Origin: Cercospora beticola
Taxonomy: Eukaryota; Ascomycota; Dothideomycetes; Mycosphaerellales; Mycosphaerellaceae
Direction of reading: 5' to 3'
Length of the DNA stretch: 64,000 nt
NCBI RefSeq assembly: GCF_033473495.1
Contig: NC_088937.1
Coordinates: 1,798,001-1,862,000 of the forward strand
The first letter of the stretch is position 1; each line of letters begins with the position of its first letter. A model generated the notes under the pieces. The model saw only the letters and a program-made list of their open reading frames with translations, did not search any database and had not been told where the DNA came from. The translations under genes were made by a program, and so were the position numbers. This document shows positions 53,950 to 63,296 of this stretch, one piece after another.

Positions 53950-55146
53950 ATGCGAGAAGTGTATGGGCAAGAAATGTCACGCCACGAACCACTATCGCCC
54001 ATCCCAGAGCTTCTGCTCGAATACGAAGATTCCAGGATGAATAGCCCGTGCTCCGAGAAACGACGCGATACAGGAAGCACTGAAGACGAGGGATATGGAT
54101 CTGAGACTCACCCACCTGGCATCGAACAGATGCTCGACGGACTTGCCGAAATGTCGCGACGTCTTTCTCTGGCACCCTCCGACCTGCTAAGTATTGACGA
54201 AGCACTTCAACTTCCGTTGCAACTACCCTCAGCCAAAGTGCCGGCCTCAAAACCGGACCAGCCTGATTTAAGTGGAGAATTGGAATCTTTCTGGAGAACC
54301 GTTCGCGACGAGATCTTGAATCTCCGGGCCAGTCGTGATGGAGCGCGAGCCGACGCTGTACTTCTCCTCGACGAACTCTCCAAGAAAGCTGGCGAAATCG
54401 ACGAAAAAGACGCCAAAATCGAACTGTTGAAAACAGAACTCGCAGCAGAACGCAAAGCAGGCAAGCAAATATCCGAAGCAGTGAGTAAAGCCATAGGTGG
54501 AAGCCCTACCCAAGCCACCACATGTGAGAAAAAAACTATCGCTTACACCTATTAGATGGAAGATCTTCTTCACTGGGTCGACACCAATCGTGCATCGTCC
54601 AGCAAAGCGAGTTTTTCTCGCGAACACTCTTCCCGTGAGCACTCTTCCCGCGAGCATCGTTCATCTCGCGAACGCAGTGCCAAAGCGTCTTCATCACGAG
54701 ATGTCACAACCACAACAGAACCAAGACAAAGAAAACCCGAACACCGCGTCCTCGAGAACTTGGACATGATCCCCACCTACGGCGTCGCATTCCGCTCAAC
54801 CTCGGCTGAAAAGGTCATCGTCTGGAAAGTCCAGGTCGTAGAATCTTACGAATCCAATGGCACACCGATCTACTTTCATGGCAAGCACCTACCAAAAACG
54901 CTGAAAGCATATGTCAAGTTTCTGCAGTTCTGGTGCAGTGATCGACTTCCGGAGACGGCGAAGTCTGCGATTTGTGTGTGGTGTAATGAGAGGGGAATCC
55001 AGACGGTCTGGCATAAAGGTGCTGAAGCGAAGAGGCCCTGTCGGGAATGTTCTTTGCGAGGAAGGCATTGTTTTGCGGTCTGCTTTGGAGTGCTAAGATG
55101 TTTGCCTCTGCGGGATATTGGTGGTTTTATGAAAGGCGAGACATGA
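53950..55146 (+). CDS. Orphan coiled-coil protein with C-terminal Cys motif
   Basis: About 373 aa from exons 53950-54480 and 54556-55146; the intron is introner copy B. I do not recognise a family. Residues about 120-177 form a charged coiled coil (LLLDELSKKAGEIDEKDAKI). Just after the junction comes a Ser-Arg-Glu-His repeat (SREHSSREHSSREH). Near the C-terminus there is Cys-x2-Cys (CVWC), 18 residues, then Cys-x2-Cys-x6-Cys (CRECSLRGRHC). The second part has the spacing of half a Zn2Cys6 cluster, which suggests metal binding. The start could be 53950 or 53974. Without splicing, the frame stops at the TAG of the 3' splice site. The final 250 bases are G/T-biased, as in several neighbours. Confidence 0.65.
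54481..54555 (+). mobile_element. Introner-like element, copy B (intron of the orphan gene)
   Basis: A 75-bp GTGAGT..TAG intron. Its 74 leading bases match copy A (39965-40045) at 65 positions without gaps, including all of the last 17. It has the same ATAGGTG and CACCTAT inverted pair. It differs from A by lacking the pyrimidine-rich ctttc before the acceptor and by an A-run in place of cagtg. Host genes share no homology, so the likeness belongs to the intron itself. Confidence 0.85.
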
Positions 55147-55705
55147 TTTGTTCCCAAGGATCCGAGGTTGCGACACACTGTTTCTTTGTTGCGGTATGTT
55201 TGGTGCGACTTAAAGAAGGGTTTTGGGGGAGTTTGTCTCACATGGGCCGCTATGATACCCATGCTGTGTTTGCGTTTCGCGAGCTTTACCTCTTCTACTC
55301 TTTGCACAACCGTACATCCTTCCCCTCAACTCTCCTCTACATCTACTGTCTGCGCTGCTATACTCTCGTATGCTATGCAATCAGATACACTTGCAGGTCT
55401 CTGGTACGCATGATAGGAACAGGTCCGCGGGGCCTGGCCTCTTTGAGCCCTGCGTCATAGCCTGGTTCGCTGTTCTGCAGAATGCAGCCGCGCCTCCATC
55501 GGAGCTCCCCACCGCCAATCATACTACGGCTCAGCTGGCGCGGATCAAGTACGACCGCATTCCAAGCCCAATGACGTGTGCTAGTGGACGATGCCAGCAG
55601 TGCAGCAGCCATGGCAAGTGTGGGTAGAGCATGTTATAGGTATCGTAGCCGCCATCCTCCACGTGTGTAAGAACGATCCCGTCCCAGCAACCCCAGTCAT
55701 AAAAG
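55147..55705. other. Intergenic
   Basis: About 560 bp between two plus-strand genes: the 3' end of the orphan gene and the promoter of the glycine-zipper gene. Nothing else is recognised. Confidence 0.4.
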
Positions 55706-56737
55706 ATGTCTTCCCGTCCAGACTATTACAACAATAGCAGTAATAATGGGCCTCCGCCGGGCCAGGGTCACTACAACCAGTATCCCGCATCAGGCTATGA
55801 CGATCGATTCGAACGAGGTCCACCACCTCAGCGGGAGCATGGTTACGTACCGTACCAAGACAGCACAGCATACAACCGTGCTGGCCCTCCTCCAGACTCG
55901 TATCCCTACGATCCCCGCGACCATGATGCATACTCTTCGCGCGAGTCCTTCACGAGTGGTCCGCCGCGAAGCCAGTACACGTATGGCGATCGAGACTTGA
56001 ACCGGCCGTATGCGCCCAGCGAGCCTCGACCGCATGAGGGTAACCAAATGGCACCGTATGACGACAATAAAGCCGAAGCGCAGTATCAAGAGTGGGAAGA
56101 GCGGTCGCGGGCGAACTATACGCATGGTCGCAGACCATCTTCGGTAGGGTATGGAGGGCGCAGATCAGAGGATAGCTACGACGGGTATTATGATGATCGG
56201 TATGACGATTACGACGATAGCAGACGGCCCGGAAGGGGTCGTAGGAGGTATTCGGACGAGGAGACGATCACGGAGAAGGCGCTGCGGTATCCCTCTGATC
56301 CGAAGAAGGGAGGGCGCGATGTTTTGGGAGCGTCTGAAGGAGAAAGGGGATTAGCGACCAACATTCTGGGAGGAGCTGGCGGTGCCTTCCTCGGACACAA
56401 GCTGGGTAGAGGCGGTGCTATAGGCACGATTGGAGGCGCGTTGGTCGGGGCCATTGCAGCGCAAGCGGCGGAGCGACAGTACGCCAAGCGCAAGGAGGAA
56501 AAGGTGTATGTGAAGAGGAGCGTGGATGATCCGTATGCTGTGCCTGCCGGACCGTATCCCGGGCGTGGGAGAGACATGGATGATGTTCGAGAGTCGGGGA
56601 GGGATGTCGAGAGGCCCAGCGGCGTTCGAGAGAGGCTGCGCTCGCTGAGCAGGAGTGTCAGGAACCGCACGAGGAGCAGGAGTCGGCCGGTGCGGAGCCC
56701 GAGTATCGACAGCGACGAGCGCTACCATTATCGATGA
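55706..56737 (+). CDS. Glycine-zipper protein with disordered charged flanks
   Basis: 343 aa, single exon. The N-terminal 170 residues are Tyr/Pro/Asp/Arg-rich and probably disordered. Residues about 213-256 form a glycine zipper (ATNILGGAGGAFLGHKLG, then GAIGTIGGALVGAIAAQAAE), the Gly-x3-Gly pattern of helices that pack in membranes. The tail is an Arg/Ser-rich segment with RLRSLSRSVRNRTRSRSR. The pattern is seen in many fungal proteins of unknown role, some annotated as DUF3824-like. Localisation and function are unknown. Clear ATG context (aaagATGtc). Confidence 0.78.
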   Translation: MSSRPDYYNNSSNNGPPPGQGHYNQYPASGYDDRFERGPPPQREHGYVPYQDSTAYNRAGPPPDSYPYDPRDHDAYSSRESFTSGPPRSQYTYGDRDLNRPYAPSEPRPHEGNQMAPYDDNKAEAQYQEWEERSRANYTHGRRPSSVGYGGRRSEDSYDGYYDDRYDDYDDSRRPGRGRRRYSDEETITEKALRYPSDPKKGGRDVLGASEGERGLATNILGGAGGAFLGHKLGRGGAIGTIGGALVGAIAAQAAERQYAKRKEEKVYVKRSVDDPYAVPAGPYPGRGRDMDDVRESGRDVERPSGVRERLRSLSRSVRNRTRSRSRPVRSPSIDSDERYHYR

Positions 56738-56974
56738 GTGTCGACGGTGGAAGAGGTGCAAGACTGTACGAGACACGGTGTGCGAGCGTTGCTGTAGCAT
56801 TCTCAAGCTGAATTGACGGCCTCAGTCCACCCTTCCCGCTGCTTGCTGTGCGGTAAGCTTTTGACTTGCTCTGACTCCCCTTCCCCCGACTCCACCGCCA
56901 CCTCCACTTTTGGTCTTACCACAACACGGCGACATTGATCTTTGGAAAGCGCATTGCACACACATCCACTCAGC

Positions 56975-57610
56975 ATGCCTCACGTCAAGTTCGACCAGAA
57001 CACGCTCGAGCCGCGCCTCGTCAGCCATAGCATCGATCACTACATCCGCATCTTGACCACGCGCCGAAACCGCGACTACATCAACAACCAGCCACCAGCA
57101 GTCCGCCCACCATCCAAGACCTACCCAGCTGCTGTCTTCCCACCAACAGACAAAAAGAAGAAGCACAAGGCCACCTACTGCCTCCGTCTCATCCGCGCTA
57201 TGGACCGCTACGACGAAAACCCAGCAGTCTACGACCCTTCTCAAGCCTCTCCACTCCCACCAATTCTGCGCCTTCCTTCAGAGCTGAGCCAGAAGATCCT
57301 CGACCACGTCCTCGACGACCAAGACGTCCTCTTCCCCCGCCCAACTTCTACCACCCAGGCCCTCGCCCTCACTTGCAAGGCTTGGGCAGCCGATTTGCCC
57401 GAAGTGAAGAAGCTTTGGGACCGCCGCGAGGAGAAAGTGAGGGAGGAATCGGGCATGAAGAAGGCGGATCTGACCGCCTATATGGCGGATCTCCTGGCGC
57501 CACTGCAGCATGCTTCTGCTGCCATCAGCCAGACGAGGGTGACGGGGAAGCAGGCGGCCAGGAAGGCCAAGAGGTACAATGAGAAGAGACGTCGGGCCCT
57601 GCGCCGCTGA
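56975..57610 (+). CDS. Small F-box-like protein of unknown function
   Basis: 211 aa, single exon. Central LRLPSELSQKILDHVLDDQD has an F-box-like LPxEL...I pattern, followed by ALALTCKAWAADL. The C-terminus is very basic (KAKRYNEKRRRALRR), resembling a nuclear signal. The N-terminus is not familiar. Codon use is strongly C-ending, as in expressed fungal genes. Starts at ATG 56975 (MPHVKFDQ). Function is not established. Confidence 0.7.
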   Translation: MPHVKFDQNTLEPRLVSHSIDHYIRILTTRRNRDYINNQPPAVRPPSKTYPAAVFPPTDKKKKHKATYCLRLIRAMDRYDENPAVYDPSQASPLPPILRLPSELSQKILDHVLDDQDVLFPRPTSTTQALALTCKAWAADLPEVKKLWDRREEKVREESGMKKADLTAYMADLLAPLQHASAAISQTRVTGKQAARKAKRYNEKRRRALRR

Positions 57611-57839
57611 GAGGTGTTTTCTCGTGTGTTTTTGCCTCCTCTCCGCGTGTTTTGGGGGCGCTTTTTGCTGGCGGAAGTTTTTGTGATTGGCTTGGCTTTT
57701 GGTCGGTTTTGCGGAGATACGAGAAATGAAAGCAATTTCAACCAATTTTGTGTTCAATTTGCTTGTGAAACTTGTGTGTCTCTGTTCGAAGATGTGTGAG
57801 AGTGCCAATGTGTGTGCGGACGGGCTCTGTCAGACATGA

Positions 57840-59745
57840 ATGTTGGGATTGAGTGGAGAAGCAACAACCTCTGTCTCCGCTAAACTCTCGAGTAGAAAGC
57901 CAATGGGTATAGAAATGGGTTGCGTGCAGCCGTGGTAATCGGGACGAGTGAACAAATTATAGCCGGTCTCTCCGCCAAGTGCTTGACCTGCAAGGCAAGG
58001 AATGTGACGAAGCTCCAGGTGGTGGGGATAATATAGAATCAGAGTCAAGGAGATGTTGTAAGTCCCTCCGTCAAAATCTCGACTAGAAAGCCAACGGATA
58101 GGAAAATGGATACCGAGTAGCTGTGACAATCTGACCAGAGTGAAGAGGAATGAGGGCTCTCTCCGTCAAATGCTCAACGTGGCAGCCAACGAGCGTGACT
58201 AAGCTCTAGGTAGCATGTGGCAAATGGAATCAGAGTGAGAAAGCGATGATGAGTCTCTCCGTGGAAACAACATCTTGCGAGCCAACGTGTAGAGAAATGG
58301 GCCCCGTGCATCTGCATAAATTTGGAGCGAGCGAAGAGTCCGCTATGGTTTTCTCCGTCAAATGCCCAAGCTGGCGGCCAACCAATGTGAATGAGCTGTG
58401 TGAAAGGCTGGCTCAAATTTCATTTGGAGTCAACAAGATATTCCAGGTTTCTCCGTGAAATCATCACTTTGAGAGCCAATGCGTAGAGAGATGGGCCACG
58501 AGCCGTGAAAGACAATCAGGGCGAGCGAAGAAACCTCAATGCTTTTCTCCATCGTATCCGCGTCCAGACAGCCAACGAGGGTGAATGTCTCATGGATAGC
58601 CAGAGACAAATGGAAAGGGAGTCAAGACGCCATAATGCCTTATTACGCGGCAACTGAGGCGATGCATTGCTAAACAACGATTGAGAGGCCATGCGAAATG
58701 ATGCGGAGAGGCGAAGGCAGTTAGAGCCTCATCTCACAAACGCAACGCCGCAGTCAGTCGCCAGTCGAGCTCACGCTGCGGAATCCCTTGCTTCTACTCC
58801 ATAGTCGGCCCAGTCAGTGAGTCGTAACAGCGTCTCGAACCTTCTGAAGGCGCCATTGTGGCACTACACAATGTTGTGACGTCTGACTCTCAAAGTATCC
58901 TGGAATGCCTTGAGCCTGGAAAATAGCTGTCCGCATCAGCGGTAGCAGGTAGCATTAGAGCTTTCAATCCAGACCCCACATGCCAAAGAGTGTTCGAAAG
59001 TTCATCCTTGGAATTGCAACTTCCGACTGATGACGCTAACGAGACCAGAAAAGCCTTGAGGAGTGAATTCCTGTGTAATGGCAGTCAAAAACATCGACGG
59101 GCGTTTCTGTTCCAAGTGTGCTATAAGAGGTGACCAGCAGAGAGACGAGCTGCAGGCAGCGGTGGACATATCTGAGAAGAGTAGGAGGGAGACGATAGTC
59201 TCTCCACTGCAGCTTCGACCGCAAACCCAACGAGCATGGATGAGGGCGAAAAATAGTGCTTGCCCTTCGGAAGGGAATTGAGATCCTGTGACGGCTGTCT
59301 CGAGGTAAGTCTCGATCAGAAAGCCAACAAGTCTGAGGTAGGGCTATGTGAAGCGTTGCACATTTCAGAGGAGAGCGAAAGACTCATAAAGTGGTTTTCC
59401 ATCGCATCGTTGAGCTGGGATGCCGTCGAATGTGGAAAGGTGTCTCCGCAGCAGCCATTGGTATTCGAAAGGAGAATGAATCGAAATTGAGAAGTCTCCA
59501 GCTGACTCTTGAGTACGAAGCCAAGGAGATCAAGGATAGGCCCCAGGGTATGTGTACCCATCTGGAATGAGAGCGAAGGGATCATGATCGGTCTCTCCGT
59601 TCGACAGCGCGCCCGAAGCCAATGAGTAGACAATGGCCGGCCAAGAAGCAAGATATGCTTCAAATGAGAGAGCAGTGGAGCAGCGATCGGTATCTCTGTC
59701 TAAAGGTATGGTACAAAACCGCCGCGCCCAAGCATAGGGAGCAAG
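57840..59745. repeat. Degenerate 96-bp satellite with 192-bp higher-order period
   Basis: A gene-free tract built of diverged ~96-bp monomers. The anchor GCCAA (or close variants) recurs at 57899, 57995, 58090, 58185, 58281, 58377, 58475 and 58571, steps of 96, 95, 95, 96, 96, 98, 96. Two monomer types alternate: type 1 continues like gta-tagaaatggg (57899, 58090, 58281, 58475), type 2 like gagcgtgactaagct (57995, 58185, 58377, 58571). Most monomers begin with tctccgtcaaa. The middle (58.6-59.2 kb) is more decayed, then the phase returns at 59226, 59322, 59422, 59520 and 59618. On the minus strand the monomers read RWL...F(D/H)GE, but stops and 95/98-bp steps break any frame. The 57611-57840 part before it is only a T/G-rich 3' flank. 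Confidence 0.85.
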
Positions 59746-59977
59746 AGGCCGTAGTCTTGCCGTGCGAGGACTCCGGATCTGGGACAGATGACACAGCGGC
59801 AAGTAATACCTAGGGCTTCTCTGGCATTGTATGCTGCAGAGCCGACAAGGCTGGCTCCAGCTCACTCAGTACCATTCAAGGTTCGCTGAGGACACATTCA
59901 TAGCAGAAGCGAACCAATGAGGATAGTACAACGACATACTCCATTGAGGTTCTAGATATATCAGCCTGCTTGGCTCG

Positions 59978-62560
59978 CTACTGACTAGGCAAAGTCTCTC
60001 TGCAAATCGGACACTGCAAGCGGAACTTCATCCAGCCCTCGAGGCAAGGGGTATGGAAGATGTGACGACAAGGTGTGACCATGTATGTTCGCCTTGCCAA
60101 CAAGTTCGCACCAAGCCCGCCTGCATCACTAGGCGCTCCAGCTTCAACGACTGGAACTTCCAAGTCTTGCATACAGATGGCGCAATCGAAGACACGCTTG
60201 CCCTTTTCTTGCGGCTCTTTGGCGTTGCTTGTCCGGCGCCCTAGTGAAGGAACCCGCTCGTGTACGGGGGATGAAGGCGCAGATGCGTCTTTGGCTACAC
60301 CAGCTGCCTCACTGAACCCGATAGGCATGTTGCCGCCTTCCTCGTCCTCTCTCAAGATGGGATGATAGTCGTACGCAGCAGGGATAGATTTCCAGCTTGC
60401 TTTCACGAACCAACGTGGCCCAATGAGTTCCTGTGATCCAAGTACAACGATCTGCACCCACAGCCAAAGGACCAGTATAGCCATGCTGTAAAAGTCCTGC
60501 TCCGCGAAAGCGACGTTATTCTTGTAAACGTGGATGTAAGCGAAAGGAACCAGTCGCAGGACACTCTGCCCGATCACAAACTCCCATCGAAGTGCTCTGC
60601 GGCAGTTCCGTTGGACGTTACGCACGATTTGAGGAACCCAATAACTCGTCATACAGAATGAGAGGAGTATGAAGAAGACGCGGCGCACTGGGCCAGGCCA
60701 AGACATTGCCAACAAGCTGATGAAGACAATAATAACGAGAGTTCCATAAGACTTTGCGTACAAGGATCCAAAGCTGGGCATGCGACTTGCGACCATGGCA
60801 TCGACGTTTCGAGGAGGAGCAGTTTCCGTTATCGGTAGCAGACCCTCTTGATCTGAAGGCATAAAGAAGACGGGTGATGCCCCGGTGTCTGCTGGTGCTG
60901 GGGTAGGGGCTTGCGGAAAGGTTCCAGGCAAGATTTGTTCTGTTCCTGTTGCTTCAGTGTCTTGTGTGGTAGGAGGGTCAGTCTCAGCAGCGGATGTAGT
61001 ATGGGGTGCATTGCCTCCTCCAGCGGCCGCTTGCTCTCTCGCTTGACGTTCGGCTCGTAAGCGATTCAATGTTTCCAAAAGCCTTTGCGAAATTCGCAAG
61101 TCCTCTTCGACTTCTGCCCGCACAGCACGTTCGCGTTCTGGTTCTTGCACTTGCCAGATGGTCCTCACAAAGTACATGCCGAGCATGGCCACGTTGACAA
61201 AGGCGACGAAGCCAGCTCCCGCGAATTGGACGAGAAGCGCTGGAACAGATGTGGTGGCCACAATGAGCCCCATAGTAACGTATCCATCACTGAGCACAAG
61301 CAAGATGGTGGTGTACAGGCTAATCCTGCTGCGTGTGGAAGGAGTACTAGCCTCGCGCATCTGCCGCATCAGTATCGTGATTTGTGCAAACAGAACGCCA
61401 ATGAAGACCAGTAGATGATTGCGTGTATGCAGGAATCGGACTTCCAATTTTGGGCCAACCAGATGATTGCCATCCTGCACGACAGTGTCTGGGGGGCCCT
61501 GTGACTCCAACACAAAGCCGCAATCTGGGGAGAATAACAGCATAGAGAAGTGGAGGTCGGCCGGGGGCGGCACGAAAGCGCCAGTGGGAAATCGCAGCTC
61601 TCGCTCGAGAAATCTGAGCACAGCCGATCCGTATTGCATGTTCGTGGCAGTTGCCATTTGCTGTAGATAGACCACAAGCTCGCATCTGGGCCAGACAAAG
61701 TCGTCGGTTGCCTCCATCTTGGACGTCCATGGATTCAGAGCGTCGGAGTCTTCAGAAATCTGTCGATGTATCTCGTGCGCAATGGATCTGTTGAGCAGAT
61801 TGCGCATCGTCTCAAAAGTGTGTTGGGAAAGAGCGAAATGTGGCAGACCAAATATTCCGCCAAACTTGTCGCTGGTCGTGCTGAAGATGCCATGGCCAGT
61901 AGCGATGTCATATGTCCCATGCAACTGCGCTTCCCACTCGTCATAACTTTCACCATCTGCAAGAAGCAGATGTACTCCCATTTCAGTTGTGCTGTTCTCC
62001 GTATATGTCCCCTCGTACTGTTTGAACCGAATCGTGGCTTCGCCGCGTTGACCGGTGACGTTTCTTTCGAAACGTCCAGGACTCGTGTTTTGAGCGAATG
62101 GGTCCTTGGGAATGTAGCGTGTCAAGTTGAGCTGTGGCGTGGACACAGTCTCCTGCAGTGGTGAGCGTCTCCATTTGCCCATCACATATCCAGTGACGTT
62201 GTTGTATAGCGGGATGGGATTTCTCCCTTCTGCGTGTCCCTCCAAGGCCGCAGTTCCCCAGTCGCCCAGCGCATATTCCAGCCGCTCTTGCGCCCGTGCT
62301 CTCACCGCAGGCACGGCGTCCCAGATGAAGCCACTATCTGTCTCGAAGCCTGTGATGTTCGCTGTCGGGCCCTCGCGCTCGACTTCGGTACTCCATGATG
62401 AATTTCCAATTGCCCACAACTGCTCCTGCTCGGCAACAATGGCATCTTTGACGGTCGGACGGGCGGCAAAGCCGGGCTGGCGTAGGGGTTGGTGAGATTG
62501 ACTGAACCAGAACCAGGTCAGGAAGACTAGGGGCAGCAGCACATTCCTTCGATCCGCCAT
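59978..62560 (-). CDS. dscA: Golgi DSC E3 ubiquitin ligase subunit 1 (Dsc1/Tul1)
   Basis: 860-aa RING-type membrane ubiquitin ligase of the Golgi DSC complex, which in fungi handles SREBP cleavage and membrane-protein quality control. The ATG at 62560 (MADRRNVLLPLVFLTWFWFS) starts a signal/anchor segment. A large N-terminal lumenal domain with several Asn-x-Ser/Thr sites follows, then a cluster of about seven membrane segments (FIGVLFAQITILM, then MGLIVATTSVPALLV, then IIVFISLLAMSW and more). The C-terminal RING is CAICMQDLEV...TPCRHIFHTPCLEGW...CPICRETLPSQ. The RING has the long insert between the second and third ligands usual in this family. A low-complexity Gln/Thr/Pro loop interrupts the membrane part. 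Single exon. Confidence 0.93.
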   Translation of the reverse strand: MADRRNVLLPLVFLTWFWFSQSHQPLRQPGFAARPTVKDAIVAEQEQLWAIGNSSWSTEVEREGPTANITGFETDSGFIWDAVPAVRARAQERLEYALGDWGTAALEGHAEGRNPIPLYNNVTGYVMGKWRRSPLQETVSTPQLNLTRYIPKDPFAQNTSPGRFERNVTGQRGEATIRFKQYEGTYTENSTTEMGVHLLLADGESYDEWEAQLHGTYDIATGHGIFSTTSDKFGGIFGLPHFALSQHTFETMRNLLNRSIAHEIHRQISEDSDALNPWTSKMEATDDFVWPRCELVVYLQQMATATNMQYGSAVLRFLERELRFPTGAFVPPPADLHFSMLLFSPDCGFVLESQGPPDTVVQDGNHLVGPKLEVRFLHTRNHLLVFIGVLFAQITILMRQMREASTPSTRSRISLYTTILLVLSDGYVTMGLIVATTSVPALLVQFAGAGFVAFVNVAMLGMYFVRTIWQVQEPERERAVRAEVEEDLRISQRLLETLNRLRAERQAREQAAAGGGNAPHTTSAAETDPPTTQDTEATGTEQILPGTFPQAPTPAPADTGASPVFFMPSDQEGLLPITETAPPRNVDAMVASRMPSFGSLYAKSYGTLVIIVFISLLAMSWPGPVRRVFFILLSFCMTSYWVPQIVRNVQRNCRRALRWEFVIGQSVLRLVPFAYIHVYKNNVAFAEQDFYSMAILVLWLWVQIVVLGSQELIGPRWFVKASWKSIPAAYDYHPILREDEEGGNMPIGFSEAAGVAKDASAPSSPVHERVPSLGRRTSNAKEPQEKGKRVFDCAICMQDLEVPVVEAGAPSDAGGLGANLLARRTYMVTPCRHIFHTPCLEGWMKFRLQCPICRETLPSQ

Positions 62561-63296
62561 CCACCACAGTCCATTGCACGGCAGCAGGCAGGAGAGGTGT
62601 CGTCTGTCTGTTCTCGGAGGATCCTCGCGCCTCCTCAATTAGCCTCGGCGCTAGTGCAGGCAGAACAGATGGCGCGTGCTCGCCGATCTGTGCGTCATCT
62701 TCCACTCTCTCCTTGCAGATTTGTTCTCTACACCTCGCAGAAGTTGCGACATGGAAGCGCGTAGTACGAGGGACCCGAGCCGGCTACTCGATCGTGAACA
62801 GATACCCGCAAAGGTGTTCATGATGTGTATTGGCAGAGTTTCGGCTCATGCAGGCCGACGAGCTCCGACAACGTTATCTCTTATCGGAAGTGGGGCAGCC
62901 ACTTCGACTACTGCCTGCTCGTGATGCATCGTCCTGGAGCTTCACCATCTGCTGATCAGCAGTCGAGAGCTGTCGCTGCTCTGCCGCTGGCACCGCGACA
63001 AGCACACGTAGCTCTGCTATACAACGCGCCTTCCTCGCATTGCGTGCGCTCGCTCGTCTGCAAGTGAAGGTGTTGGTGTCACCGCCGCACGCGTTTCAGG
63101 GCGGCCCCAGGCAGCAAGCAAGCTGTGAGTGAACGTGCAGTCCCCCGCCCTGCCGCTGCCGCTCTGTACCAGCAATTCGACGACCACTGCTCCATTTCCG
63201 CCCTCTTCCACCTTGTCACCACTTCACTTTCCTTCACTCCGCCGCGTCCAGTTTTGCCTGCTTGCCGCGACAACACCAATTGCCATTGCCATTGCC
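62561..63296. other. Divergent intergenic region dscA / acidic protein
   Basis: 736 bp with two divergent promoters. The right part is C/T-rich on the plus strand just before the ATG at 63297. No gene or SREBP-type site I would defend. Confidence 0.4.

Noticed and set aside
57840..59745. CRISPR array
   Set aside because: The repeats are ~96 bp, diverged and without constant repeat/variable spacer structure, and the genome is fungal.
59530..59865. Minus-strand open frame within the satellite as a gene
   Set aside because: It lacks an ATG start and its sequence is explained by the repeat monomers.
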